DNA of 64,000 nucleotides from Corylus avellana (GCF_901000735.1 NC_081541.1:1116001-1180000); one strand, 5' to 3'. Counted from the stretch's first letter, positions 33,089-46,500 are shown. Translations and numbers: made by a program. The notes: a model not told the origin generated them from the sequence alone.

Positions 33089-36000
33089 TCAAGAAGGGAG
33101 AAAGAGAGGATCCTCTTTGCTCTTGTAGATCTCAAACAATTGCTTAGAGTAGTGAGTTGCCAATCTTCTGCACAGCTGCACTGCCTTGGGGTCATACTCT
33201 TGCAACTCCATGACCGATTTCTTAAGATCACCTCCTGGGTCTCCATCAGTGAGAAACTCAGCCAAAGCAGAGCCCCTATATGATAGTACAGATATTTCAG
33301 AAAATGTACAATGGAGGAACCCAACAGTGTCATTCCCTCTATGCAAAAAACCGAATTTTTCAAGAAAAGGAAAAAAATAAACAGAAACATGTATTGCTTT
33401 CACAAAAAAAATTAACTCAGGCCTAAAAAAGAAACAAATATAGAGAAATCAGATATATGATGCATCTGAAATAACAGATTTTCTCTCTTCAACACATAAG
33501 TACACCTTTCTGATTTTTGATAACTTTCAAAATATAACGTCACTCAACAATAACATCTGATCCGACTGTATGGGCTTGATGCTCTCAGGTGCATATGGTA
33601 AATGATAGATTTAGGTTACGTTTTCCACTTGATCCAACTGGAAAACTCAAGGTCTGGATGCAAATGCAGGGACAATATATTGCTCAACATGTGTAGTAAA
33701 TGAAAAGATTAAAAGCAGGGGTGTCTTAAAGAGTTTATATAGAAACACGGAGGATATTCAGATGTTAGAATCAACATAAACAAATAGTGCAAAGTGATGG
33801 AAGGGAGATGACTCAAGTTAAGCTACAAATTACTGTTGGGTTAAATTGATGGAATACCTTGTTCAGAAAAGTCTAGTAACGATTACTTGGTGTACAATGT
33901 GGCAAATTTTTCTTTTGGTCAGAATATGGCAAATTTGAAACCAAAAAACTCAGAAATTATCCTTTAAAACCAAATGATCACTGGAAAGTTTGTAACGGGA
34001 AAGTTTAAGGAAGATTGTAAGGTGATGGAAGAAGTAAAAGTTTTTTCGCTAAGGCAAAAGAAGTTCAGGATTAGATGCCCATTGCACCAGTTAGAAGAAA
34101 TCTTTTCTTTTTTTGCCAGCAGATAAAACAAGATACTTTATTTGTGTAAGACAGAAATAAATGCATCCTAAGGACAAGCATGCATACAAGCATTATATGT
34201 TAGCAATTAGTAATATTAAAACCAATGGCTCTGATGGTATAATTTCATCTACAAGTGAGAGCAATTCAATAAAGTCTTAAACCTATAAAAATAACTATGA
34301 GCACTGTGCATTCAGATGCATACCTTGGAGCATCAAACTTGCTAAAACCTCTGTGATTCGAGTAAAATGCTTCCTTGCTAGATTTTTCATCAGAAGTTTG
34401 CTGTCGATAGAGAGCACATACAGCAGTCATGCACAATTCAGTATCCTTTCCAAATGCTGCAAGCATGTCCGCCTCAAACTCCCATTTTAATTTATGATCT
34501 TTGTTCCGTTGAAGTTTGGATAAGATCTCATTGAAGGCCATATTTTCATCTGATACATCTTGTGACTCACTAGAAGCATCATCCGCATCAGAAATATCAG
34601 AGCTCCCGACAATAAATCCACCCAAGCTTTCACCCTCACTGTCTGACCCAAACTCTTCTGAACCATCATCTTCAGCACCCGCACTTGTAGGGATTCCTCG
34701 ATCATATTTAGTTTTACGGGTCTGACTTGAAGAGTTTCTTTCCGCCCCACCCTTTTCTAAAGATTTTCTTAAAGTCATCAGATGCCGCCTTGGAGGGGTA
34801 GTAACAGTAGAAGTAGCAGTCACCGAGCAGTCATTCAAATCAGAATCTACTCCATCAGGAACTTTTTGCCGGAGATGCATCCGCTTGAGTTTAGAAATCG
34901 GAACATTATCATCCTCATCACTCTCAGTGTCACTAGTAACAATATTAGAAGCTCGTTTTCTTTTGGGCGTCAGAGTTACTTTGCAAGCATCCATATCTTC
35001 TTCATCATTCTCGTCATAATCTATCTGTTTCAAACTATTCCCAGAATTTTTTTCTTTTTCACTTCCCATAGATAATCCTAATGTGCAATCATCTGAGATG
35101 TGAACCTTGTCAATTACCTCATCCTTAGGAGGAGGCAATACGATATGGCTAGTTTGCTCATCTTCACTGTCACTGATATCAATGATGCCAAGAGAAGCTG
35201 GTCTAGCACCAGCTGGTGTGGATGGAGCTAACTTTTTGCTAGGGCTCCTCTTTTCTTCGAATGACAGTTGTTTTCTAACTCGTCTACCATATGCCAAACA
35301 GACACTTTTCTTTTCTTCCTTAATACAAGCATCTTCCATATATGGAAAAACATTAAAAGGCGTGCCTACCACAAAACAACGAAAACAAATATAGTCAAAG
35401 ACTAGCTCATCTCACAGAATCAGGTAATGCCATTACATATTTGATCATGTAATAAGTTATCTTTCCAGGAAAAAAAGGCTTCATACCAATAAGATATGCA
35501 TTGAAATAAAAACAACAACTAAACTCCAACCCCGCACCCTGAAGAAAAAGACCTCATCTCGTGATCTGAGAGAGTAACCACCCCCGAGAGGGTGGTTGAG
35601 CCTAGGAGGGCGGCTCAGCAGGGTCGTCTTCCCCGATTAAGGGAAGTGCCGGAGGTCGTTGACCAAGATAGGTGACCTTCTGGAAGTCTGGTTCGGGGGA
35701 GCCAAAAGCGGATAATATTGTATGTCAATGGGGTAGGGTGTTACACACACTGCTAAGTAGCTCATAGAGGAGATGCTGAAGGTCGAAGTTAGACATGCTT
35801 AATTTTCAGTTATATAAATCAAACCCATCATATAAAATGCAGCTCTCGGCTGGTATTGTCCCAATTTACATAAAACTTAAGAAGACGCGAGTGCTGAAGT
35901 GATTGAGCTCAACTTATCTAAACAAAATCTCCTAAAGCTTGGATTTAAAAAAGAAAAAAATAATAAGGAGGTCCTGTAATTTAGTACCTGCTGCTTGAAG

Positions 36001-36762
36001 CTCACCAATTCCTTTACCAGGGGACTGACAAATAGTAGAGCCAACCTCCACCAAAGTCTCAATTTTTGCCTTATTTTGCACGTAGTCGAAGTTCGTTCCA
36101 TCATGCGATCCATCTCTAGTTCTAATCCCTTGAATTGCTTCTATCTTCTCACTGACTTCATGAGAATTAACATCATGCGATCCATCTCTAGTTCTAATCC
36201 CTTGAATTGCCTCTTTCTTCTCACCAATCAATGGCCATTCCGCACATCTCAAAAGTGAATCCTCATTTAACACTAAATCCCGCGACGACAACTCCTTGAA
36301 CTTTTCCTTCCAAACCTCAACCTCACTCTCGGCTCTCTTCTTTTCACATTGCAAAACCTTGTTCTCAATCAAAAGTTGAACAATATTATCTTCCTCCCCA
36401 TTCTCCTCCGTCAAATCGACGATCCTCTCCATATGCCTCTCTCTTCCACTACTAACCTTCCCTTCACCTTCAACGCCACTAACACACTTTTTGAGTTCAT
36501 CATTCTCCCTCTTCAATACCTTAAGTTCGTCCTCAATTTCAAGCTTGTCAACTTCCAATGCCTTAAATTTGGTCTCGAGAACTTCATACTCACTCTTCTT
36601 CCTTTGAATATCCAATTCCAACTCAACGCACCTCGCTTCAGCTTTCTTACTTCTCTCTTCCAATTCACTGCATCCACAACCTACCAAATCTTTCTTGCAA
36701 ACAACCACACATTCACATTTTGGCACTTCTTTATGTTCCACTTCTTCCGCATCCATCTCCAT
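33089..36762 (-). CDS. Acidic coiled-coil plant protein, tandem paralogue 2
   Basis: Three coding exons, 36762-35988, 35365-34324 and 33275-33089, use the same junctions as paralogue 1 and give 667 aa. The coiled coil, the acidic middle with LGIIDISDSEDEQ and the C-terminal block (WEFEADMLAAFGKDTELCM, LAEFLTDGDPGGDLKKS) are all kept, and the frame is open throughout, so both copies look functional. Its exon 1 has a 72-bp in-frame tandem duplication (two EAIQGIRTRDGSHD units, 36101-36233) that copy 1 lacks. Intron 1 has an inserted LTR fragment (about 35560-35745). The start was chosen as for copy 1: the TTG at 36774 was rejected in favour of ATG 36762. A 5' UTR intron is predicted (36781-37293). 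It lies upstream of copy 1 in transcription direction, offset about 5.36 kb. Confidence 0.85.
35560..35745 (-). mobile_element. LTR fragment with 5S rRNA-like segment (Cassandra-like)
   Basis: This stretch is absent from the same intron of paralogue 1 and is richer in GC than its surroundings. On the minus strand it starts TGTAACACCCTACCCC, a typical plant LTR start. Its plus strand contains GATAGGTGACCTTCTGGAAG, close to the 3' part of plant 5S rRNA (GATGGGTGACCTCCTGGGAAG). LTRs carrying 5S sequence are the mark of Cassandra TRIMs. Only part of an LTR is present, so the call is tentative. Confidence 0.45.
36101..36233 (-). repeat. 72-bp in-frame coding duplication in paralogue 2
   Basis: CATGCGATCCATCTCTAG occurs at 36102 and 36174. 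The period of 72 bp is 24 codons, so the frame is kept and the peptide EAIQGIRTRDGSHD appears twice. Confidence 0.9.
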
Positions 36763-36780
36763 ATTCACCCTCAAAGTTAC

Positions 36781-38240
36781 CTAAATCAAAAGCACCCATC
36801 GAAAACCGTTACACTTGAGAAAGAAAAAAAAAACTTGTAAAAGAAAATTTAATAAAAAACCGATACAACTTGAAAAACAAAGAAAGAAAAACATTATCTT
36901 GCAGTAAAAAAAAAAACGGAAACTTCACCCAAACATATACTTTCAAAAAAGAAAAAAAAAAAAATTACTTGGGTCAAAGTAGTTTTCTTTTTTCTATCCG
37001 ATTACTTTCTTTTGTTTTCTTTTTCTCAGTCTTCTCAGCAGCCAAAGAGAATTCTTTGAAAAACCTCATACTCAACAACAACAACGAAAAACAATGAAAT
37101 TTGCATATTAACTACACCAATTTCAGCGTAATACAACTATTTGTCTCAAATTGTAACGGATTTTTTTTTTTTTTTTGTCCGTTACTTGATAGAGCGAAAC
37201 AACAGAAGGACACACTAATAAATCAAGAAACTTTCTTGCGCCAAATAAATTAAGTAGTAGTATTGAGAAAGAGTAGTAACCGCTAAAACTTACAATTCAA
37301 CGTGGGATTCAAAGCGGAACTCCTTCGGGGCTTTGGAAGGGGAAGGGTAATCTGTAATCAGTATGCGACTAAAGTCTAAATAAAATAAGCGGAGATTCGT
37401 GAAGTGTGCAACGGAGCAGCGTATGCAGATGCCACGTGTCAATTCGTTAAGAGGAGTAGAGGACCCACGCAAACAGTGGTAGGAAACGGCGTCATTTTAG
37501 AGACGTGTCACCATGATGTGTCAAATGATGTGTATAAAGTTAACTCTCAAATTTTTTTCTCTAAAAAAGTGAAGATTACTACCCGTCGTTTAGAGAAAAT
37601 AATATCTTTAGGGTGTGTTTGGGAGTGCATTTTTTAAAAAATAATCTGTGATTTTAAACCAAATCGTAACTTTAGCGTGTTTGAGATTGCGATTTTAAAA
37701 ACGCAAATTTTAAAATCACAAAAAAATCTACGATTTCTATAAGCTGATTAGAGGGTGCTTATTTGAAAAAATGCGAATTTAAAACAAAATCACGATTTTT
37801 ATTAAAAAGATATTTGACGCAATAGTTACCTTTTTTAGAACATGAATGAAAAAAATACTAAGAATACCCATCTAAAATATATTAAAACCCTTATTTTTTT
37901 TCTTCATCCTCTCTATCTTGTTCATCCTTATTGGTAATTTGGTCATAAAACCACAATTATATGCTAATGGTATCAAAACACTCAATTGATAAAAAAAGTA
38001 TTTTTTAGTATGTTTTACCAAACACCTTTGCGATTTTAAAAACGTAATTTTTAAAATCGCACTTATTAAAATCGCATTTCCAAACGGACCCTTACTAGCA
38101 AAAGCGTGCGTTGGAATTACCCGGTGCGGTGCGGTGCGGTGCGTTTCGAGAGTATTATTCATTTCTCAACTCAAACTCGTTCTGTATCTTAAAAAGAAAA
38201 CTCACTCAACTTTCGCGAGAAACAAACGGGGACTAAAGAA
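36781..38240. other. Divergent spacer between paralogue 2 and DHFS
   Basis: It holds the paralogue 2 5' UTR intron and first exon, a promoter region shared by the divergently transcribed DHFS gene, and the MITE at 37611-38091. A GGTGC tandem (about 38120-38142) lies about 100 bp upstream of the DHFS ATG. Confidence 0.55.
37611..38091. mobile_element. Tourist-like MITE in the DHFS promoter region
   Basis: The left end GGGTGTGTTTGGGAGTGC and the inverted right end GCATTTCCAAACGGACCC are flanked by TTA (37608-37610 and 38092-38094). The 481-bp interior has many ATTTTAAAAA..GCGATTTT palindromic pieces and no transposase. It belongs to the same family as the element at 19236 and ends about 150 bp before the DHFS start. 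Confidence 0.7.
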
Positions 38241-41200
38241 ATGAAAATCCTCCAGCTGCTCACCCGCCACCCCATCCTTTCCCATAGACAGACCCTAGTT
38301 CCTTCGATTAGATTTGGAGCTCTAGGACAAGTGGGCTCCAAATGGTGCTTCTGTACGCACTCGGAGGATCCAGAGCTGAAGGACTTCATGGAATACATGG
38401 ATTCTCTGAAGAACTACGAGAAGTTGGGCGTACCCAGAGGCGCTGGTACGGACTCGGAGGACGGGTTCGATTTGGGCCGGATGAGGCGGCTCATGGAGCG
38501 CCTCGGCAATCCTCAGTCTAAGTTCAAGGTTTGAGCACTGTCCCCTTGAGGAAGACGAGAAAAGAAAATGTTGAAAAGTTTTGTGCTTTGAATTTATGCT
38601 GTTTTGTTTTCCTAAATTTGCTCTAAGTAATAGAATTTGGGATGTTGAATGTTAGATATTTTACTGTTTAGAGTCCCCAAAAGAAAAGCCTGAAACAACA
38701 GAAGAAACGATAATACAAATCTCTTTTCTTTTCTTTTTTTCTTTTTTGATTACTTTATGAAAAATGTTACATAATTGAATTGAAAAGAAAAATGATAAAT
38801 AATGGGTACTCATGTTCTAGTATTTTTCTTCTATAATTGTTTAAGTTATGAGGCACGTATTTTCAACGGTACGAAAACAATTTGGTTTGGCCCAAAGTAT
38901 TTGACGTCTGCCGCCTGCTTTGCTTCATATCCATATTCACACACTAGTCTCTAAATTTTGCAAATTTTTTGATAAGTTATTTATTCATTTTGTTGATTAA
39001 TCTTAGTATAAGTCTAAGTAACTAGCGCAACAGCTATTATAGGCTGTGCACATTGCTGGGACAAAAGGAAAAGGATCAACTGCTGCATTTCTCTCCAATA
39101 TTTTACGGGCAGAAGGGTATTCTGTAGGTTGTTACAGCAGGTATAGCTTGTTGTAATATTTTTTTATTTTCTTTATGTTTTTCAGAAGGATTTATTTGAT
39201 CTGCAGCTTCTTGTATCTTCAACTTTTAGCTATCTCTACTTATCAACTATTTTGATTCTAACAACAGGCTTCATTTTCTTAAGCAGCCCACATATTCAGA
39301 CCATCAGGGAACGCATGTCATTGGGAAGATTTGGCGAACCAGTGTCAGCAAAGACATTAAATAGCCTTTTTCTTCAGATTAAAAAGACTCTTGACCAGGC
39401 AATGCAGCACGAAAATGGCTGTATGACTCACTTTGAGGTATCAACTTTTGTATGGTATTGTTTTTAGCCATTTGATTGGATGACCAATGGGAATTTCCAT
39501 GATCCTGTGTAAGCTTGGGCCAGGTTTATAAAATTGATTCAATTAGTTGACTTGCCCTGCTTGTTCTTCTTTTGTTTTCCTTTCAAACTTTTACTCTGTA
39601 GCTCTCTGGTCAAAGTGATTACTGTAAATATTTTCACGTTAAGTCTCTTGTTTTAAGATTTGATTTTCCACCTTGATAAAATTCAATTAGTGGCTTTAGA
39701 GAATATACTTTTTTTGGTTGCCTAGCCAAATTCTTTTCTGTTAATGATTGGACACCATTTTGTGTACAAATTATGCTTGTAATATTCGCACTCACTAATG
39801 CATATTGTTTAGGTTCTCACTGCAGTGGCATTAACCTTATTTGCTCAAGAGAATGTTGACATTGCAGTTATTGAGGTAACTCATTTTCGTCCGTTTGATG
39901 TCTTCTGTCAGTAATTTTTTTTTTCTTTCTTTTTCTTTGTTTATTTTCTAATGTCCGTTGCTGGAAAAAAGTTGGCGTTGCCTCTTATTGTTCTTATTAT
40001 ATGTTTTTCTATGGGATTAAAGCTAGACTCGCTGTTTTTCATAACCTAATACAAAATTGAAAGATGGCAATTCTAATACTAATTTTAATATATTCTATAT
40101 GTAACAGGCTGGATTGGGGGGTGCACGGGATGCAACAAATATTATTTCTAGTTCTGAACTTGCTGCATCAGTCATAACTACAATTGGTGAGGAACATTTG
40201 GCTGCGCTTGGGGGTTCTTTGGAAAGCATTGCCATGGCAAAATCAGGAATCATTAAACATGGCTGCCCAGTTAGGTTGTTCTCCCTGAGCAATTCTTTGC
40301 AGATGAACCTGATCATATAAACTGAAGAATTTACATTCTGATTGCATTCAATATTTGGTTATATCTTTTCCAAGTATGGTTTCCTTACTTCATGTTACAC
40401 TTGCAAAAACTTTAGAGCAAATTACACAATGGATCCCACCTTATTGCTTTCCTTGGTACAATCAATTTGAAGCGTTATGGCTGTATCACCCTTTTCTGAT
40501 CTTTGTGTCTGTCTTTCTTTATGTTCAAGTTTCCATACACGAGGCATAAAAACAATCAATGTTTTTAGTTTATGGTCTCCCACGTACAGGACTTTTTGTA
40601 AATGTATTTTCCTTTTCACACTTGATGGTTGCCTGACAAAAAGCATGAAGACTTTGAATTAGCGCATAGCATGTGAGCAGGAGCAGTAAGGATTGGAGAA
40701 AATTTTGCATTATTGTGGTTTAGTTTTGGGATAGGGTAAATTGGCTTTTCATTTTTTGTTCTTTTATTCTCTTTTTCCCAATTCTTCGGTTTATTGTGCA
40801 TGACAAAGTTCTGGTGCACCTATTTCTTGGCGCTCTTGTTTGTTTCTTTGTTCATTAACTTTCTATATATTAGTCTGCCCCCTCCCCAAGATATAAAACC
40901 TGGCTCCACCACTGGTAATATATGTGCACCTCTTCGACTCATAAATGTTCAATGGTGTCTTGAAGAGCCACCAAGTGTGCATAATGTGCATGTCATTTTA
41001 CATCATTGATGCAACAGTTTGTGGACCAAGATAAAGGATGGTTGGATTATAAAAATAAGGATTCTAGTAGAAATTGTACTTAATTGTGATGCAATATCCT
41101 ATCTTGGTTTGGTTGCTATGGGTATTTAGATAAAATATTATAGCTGTCTTGACTCTCTTAATTTGATTAAAATTTTCAGTTGGTGCTGGGTGGCCCGTTC

Positions 41201-43578
41201 CTTCCACATATTGAACGTATTCTTCGTGATAAAGCATTGTCAATGGCTTCTCCAGTTGTATCTGCATCTGATGCTGGAAATAGAAGTACCGTAAAAGGTA
41301 TTAGCATGCTCAACAGTAGGCCTTGTCAAACTTGTGATCTAATAATACAAGTTGAGAGGGACTTTAAGCTGGTACGCACTTGAAGCGTTTTTTTTTTCTT
41401 CCTCGTGCATGATTAGTCATTCTGTAATATCATGTTTTTTATTCTTTTTTGAGAGTTGTAATTATGCCAAGTTTTCATTAGTAGCCATTTGAAACTTTTG
41501 TAGAACTTATAATTATTACTGATTCATGCAGTTCATTGAGTTATTGGATGTGAAACTGTGCATGCTTGGAAATCACCAACTTCAAAATGCAGCAACTGCC
41601 GCTTGTGCAGCACTCTGCCTTCATAATCAAGGTGAAGATGTTTTTCTGTGTTCTATATTTTTGTTTTATCGAGCCTTAAAACTAAAGAAACTTCCTGCAA
41701 TCTTTGAGGAGTCATAAGGTGTATTTGTGTGATTTGGTTCAATTTAGGGTTTCGGTTCATATGTGCGGACCTTCATTCTATAGACTTTCCCCATTACACA
41801 AATTCAATGTCTGTTACAGTAGACATATATGTATGACATAGGATAACTCATTTATCTTCATATCTACACAAGGTTACTGATAGTCTTAGGTGTGGTTTTC
41901 ATGCTAACCATTTGGGACTTACTGCTTTCCCATAAATGTTACCCCCATGCTCTCCTTCTTTGTGGCATTGTGAGCCAACCATGGGATATGGTAGAAAGGT
42001 GTAAAGAAATTAGTGCAGCTGGCTCAAAGAACTTGGTTTATGACTTTTCTGAGTAATGTTTCATTTATTCCCTCTTACTGCTTTTACGGATACTTCAGGA
42101 TGGAGAATTTCAGATGGATCTATTAGGGCTGGTTTAGAACGTGCATTCTTGCTGGGAAGAAGTCAGTTTCTAACACAGAAAGAAACTGAGGCATTAGGAC
42201 TACATGGAGCAACAGTATTGCTGGATGGAGGTTTGATTCTCATGCTCAATTAGTTACTGATTCAACTATTCTTAATGAATTAGGCTGAGGTTTAAACTTT
42301 AGCAACTATATATTGTTACTTTTTTGTAACTATATAATACGCATGACTTTGGAAACTATATAGGTGGCTTACTTTTTTGCTTCTCAGTAATGTGCTGAGG
42401 ACATTGTTCTTGACGATAATTCTTACTATCTATTTATTTAATCTGACTGTAAAGTTGTTGTATTCTTTTGGATGTTTGCAAAATCTTGTGGGGGGAATTT
42501 TCTAAATTTGAAGGATTTTAGTTTTACCACCTGCTAGCACTAGATAACAGAAGTCTAATAGTTCCTTTGAATGGTTTCCAGCTCACACCAAAGAATCTGC
42601 CAATGCTTTGGTGAACACAATACGGATGATATTTCCAGAGGCGCCGTTGGCTCTTGTGGTTGCAATGGCAAGTGACAAAGACCATGTAGGTTTTGCAAGA
42701 GAGTTTCTTTCAGGTATGCTCCCTTGTTGTATCTAGTTTTGCTTATAACGGTCAGGTGGAAGGTAGTAGAAGATTAGAACATGATCAATTTTATTGTTAT
42801 CAGACCCCATAACACCCCCTCTCCCACAGAGAGAGAGAGAGAATAGGATAATTCTAGAATAACATTAAAATTGATCATGTTCTCATGATCAATTTGAATA
42901 TGTTATCAGACCCCACAACACTCCCTCTCCCAAAGAGAGAGAGAGAGAGAGAGAATAGGATAATTCTAGAGAAAAAAAACAAAAAAAAAAAACTTTCTAC
43001 TATTTCAATCAAGTGTTATTAGGGAATGGGAACTCTAGTACATGTCATCCTGGGTGGTGAGTGAGGATTCTGGTTGTCTGTACTTTGTTATCTCATTTGC
43101 TGTGTCCTGTGTGGGGCTCAATACAAATTAACCTGAAATGTTTGTTGTTAGTAAGCAAATACAAACAAGCAGAGTTTTGTGGAGGATTGGAGAGGCCTAA
43201 TTCAGATTTTACTACATTTCGTCAGGTGGACAGCTAGAGGCTGTCTTTCTGACAGAAGCTAACATTGCTGGAGGCAAATCTCGAACAACCTCGGCTTCTT
43301 TATTAAGAGATTGTTGGATCCAAGCTTCCAAAGAACTGGGCATTGGTATTGTCCATAATGGACCAGCAAAATCCAAACAAGTGTTCAAGGAACAATTGGC
43401 TTACTCTGTAAGCAAATTGGAAAATGGAACCATCCTAGCTGCCGAGAGTTCATTAATGGTTTCATTGAAGGTTGCAAATCAGATCCTCAGAGAAAGAACA
43501 GGGGTCCAGTCGGGCATTATTGTAGTGACTGGATCTCTGCATATTGTCTCATTGGTATTAGCTGCTGGCAACGGTTGA
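38241..43578 (+). CDS. DHFS: Dihydrofolate synthetase, mitochondrial
   Basis: Ten exons: 38241-38528, 39043-39140, 39287-39437, 39813-39875, 40108-40269, 41180-41371, 41532-41631, 42099-42230, 42582-42713, 43226-43578. All keep frame with GT-AG borders, giving 556 aa. The enzyme joins dihydropteroate to glutamate with ATP, the last step to dihydrofolate, in plant mitochondria. The Mur-ligase/FPGS fold is plain: P-loop [12 protein letters not shown] (residues 101-112), [12 protein letters not shown], then [11 protein letters not shown] (from 201) and [12 protein letters not shown]. The C-terminal half has [17 protein letters not shown] and LLDGAHTKESA. The first 40 or so residues are basic and hydroxylated, as in a transit peptide. 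It resembles Arabidopsis DHFS (GLA1, about 530 aa) more than the three FPGS paralogues. The exon 5 end (40269) was chosen to give HGCP joined to [10 protein letters not shown]. Confidence 0.93.
42780..42975. repeat. Local duplication in DHFS intron 9
   Basis: TTATCAGACCCC, ACTCCCTCTCCCA-like, a GAGA run and GAATAGGATAATTCTAGA occur twice about 106 bp apart. Between them ATTGATCATGTTCTCATGATCAAT forms a short palindrome. Confidence 0.7.
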
Positions 43579-46500
43579 GGCAGTCAATTATTGCACGTGT
43601 AATTTTTAAATTCATCATGTTGCTTTCCCTTACAGTTCCTTAAGCGATTGCTTGGGCCTATGGAAAATTTTGAGAGTCGGACTTCATTTTTATAAGAACC
43701 GTTTTGTTGTCAGTCTTTTGGAATTATTGTATACTATTATCATATTCCCCGAAGTAATGTTATTTTTTATACCTATTTATCATATAAATTTCACATCGGT
43801 TGATATGAAGTGTTTTAAGTGACTGACGTGAGAAGCTACTTAAGACACGTCGCATGAGCTGATGTGAAGAGTAGCATTGCAACTCTTTACACCCATTTTA
43901 CCCTAGTTGGTATGATGTGTTGTTAATGGCTTTTTTTTTTTAAAAAAAAAAAAAAAATTTAGTGGGTAATATGAGAAGTAACTTAGAATACGTCAATTAA
44001 TTTGAAATGGATATGAAGAGTAACATTATTCTAAAAAAAAATGATCTTAATGGACTGAGCATGACGCTTTCTTGACCTCCTTCCAACGCATCCTCTGTTG
44101 AGGGCATGCTTGAGCGGAACCGGCTCATTTTCAAATTCTTTTCTTTGTACTTAAAAGCAAAATCTATTAGCCAGCCACCACGTTAATCATTAACTCCATA
44201 TGTGGTGGGAACATAGTTTTTTCCCAAATTAAGTTGATTTTAAAAAAAAAAAATTCGTTTATTAAATTAACTCATCTTTAAAGCATCATGTAATTTTTAT
44301 ATACATGAATTTTTCATAGAATTAAGACTCTAAGGCCGCATGTTAGTTTAATGTTAAGATGATAGAAGGCACACAATATTTGAGATGCCGACTCAGCAAC
44401 CCAACAGCCCCATCTTGTCCAGAAATCTCGCATCAAACTCAAAGTAGCTACACAATCCCACAGCTCCAGCTGACTCAAGCCCAAGCAAGTCTCCATGACT
44501 TCCGTGATTCACTCTTCCATGTTTCCCGTAGTTTCTCTTCTCACATTTGCACCTTAAGCTTTCTCGATCTTTGGTATCACACCCACGTGAACTTCCCATT
44601 TGTATTTTGCTATCCCTGCACTCTCTTGTAAGAGTTCGTCTATAACTGAGAATGAAACTCTCTGCTTTGGTAAGTTAAGTTAACCAAATCAGAGCTTCTT
44701 AATTAAACTCTTTCATTTAACAGAGAGTTAAAAAGGAAAAACAGGAAATGAGCTGAGTTAATGGGAAGAGAAGTAGAGAAAAAGAAATGGAGGTAGTGTT
44801 AATTAGTTAAGGACCCCAGATGTCCGAGACATTCCTGCAGGCACGGCGTGAGCATGGGCCCGAAGCGCGTAAACCTCTCAACTCAGTGGTCACCATCAGC
44901 AGCAGAGTGTAGAGACAGCGAATTCAAAATTTTGTTTTGCATGCAGGTCTGCCAACGACGGCATTCAAGGCACATTTTTTTGGGTACATTTTCACACTGA
45001 TTTGGACATCTCGATGCCATCCCTACATCTGCCTAGGTGTCCCTATGCAAGAAGCATATATGAACGAATCATTATTTTCTTTCTTCTTTTCTTCTTTCTT
45101 CTTTCTCTTTTAAATCACCATGCAAACTGCTAGACACAAATTTTATTTCTTTTGCCTCTTGTCTACCCAAATGCCCAAGCCAATACTTATATTTTCTCCA
45201 TCATTACCTTCCTATTAATTCCTTGATATGATATATTGATATTCATGTCATGTCAGCCTCTTTTTATACCAAAATCATCTAGCACCATCTTTTCTTCAAT
45301 ATGTAACATGTTTAATTGGGCAAGGATAATCAATAAACCAACATGCTGTCATTTTTCTAATTGAATAAAAAAAAAAGGGTTACAATGGACGCCCATTCAC
45401 ACTCTTAATTTAGAAGGAAAAATAAGTGGACCATCATAAAAATAAAAATTGGGTGAATCCTCTAACAACATACTCAAACCAAAATAAAACAGTATAAAAA
45501 TATATACAAATAGTAGAAAATTGGTCAAACAAGTGAAAGAGTAATGCTTACTCTACAACCTGTAAAATCTTTTCAACAATTTGCTAAAAACATGTAATTC
45601 GAACGACGTCAGTCACATGAAAAAATTTTAAGACCCTTTTAATCACATACTAACATGCATTAGGAATTTATAAAAGAGTTATGTAAAATTGTAAGTCTAG
45701 CATTTTTTTTAATTTCTCTTATGGCCTCAAAGTTTTTTTTTTTTTTGAAAAAAAAAATAATAAAAAATAAATAAAGAGTATAAGATTGAATTTAAATGAG
45801 GGGTGGGAGGGGGAGTGAACCGAATTTAGCCCCCAACGGCAGTCGGGGCAGGATGGGGACATGACAAACTAAATGGGGCATGGAAATCTAATATGCAATC
45901 AAGCCCGTAGGACCCACGGATTTTTTTGAAGTGGGACCTCCGACATCCATCCGATTCGATCGTGACCGAACAATTCCTCATCAAACCTCAGAAAATCTCG
46001 ACCACTTTGATAACCGGCGAGCAACACGACGAGCAAATTTGGGTGTTGAGAGAGATCTAGAGAGAGAGAGAGAGAGACTGCACTGCATGAAGGTTAAATG
46101 CGTTAGTAGCAGTAAGCCAGTAATAATGTTTTGCTCATATATTTCGTGGGTGCTATTGAATGATGTTTTTTTTTTTTTTTTTGCTGTGGGAGAAGTGAAT
46201 TAATGAAGCTTTGAGGGAGGACCCAATGCATTAAGACTCCATGTTTTAAAATTTTGTCCCACATTCCCCATACGAATATAGTGTAATTTATGGGCCACTA
46301 TAAATGAGAAAAGAATTGTACTGCTTTCAAATTTATGTATCTAGCTATGTATAAATGACATGCAAAGACGCTAAGTGGATATAGGGATTATGAACCTGTC
46401 ATATGTTTATGTGTACGCTAAGTTTCATATTAGTTGATAATGCAAATGTATGCTGCGAAGCATATCATTATATATATAAACAGAATCCAATAATCACAAT

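Noticed and set aside
44314..44631. Overlapping open frames of 60-90 codons
   Set aside because: Several frames are open at once, with no motif and no splice-supported continuation.
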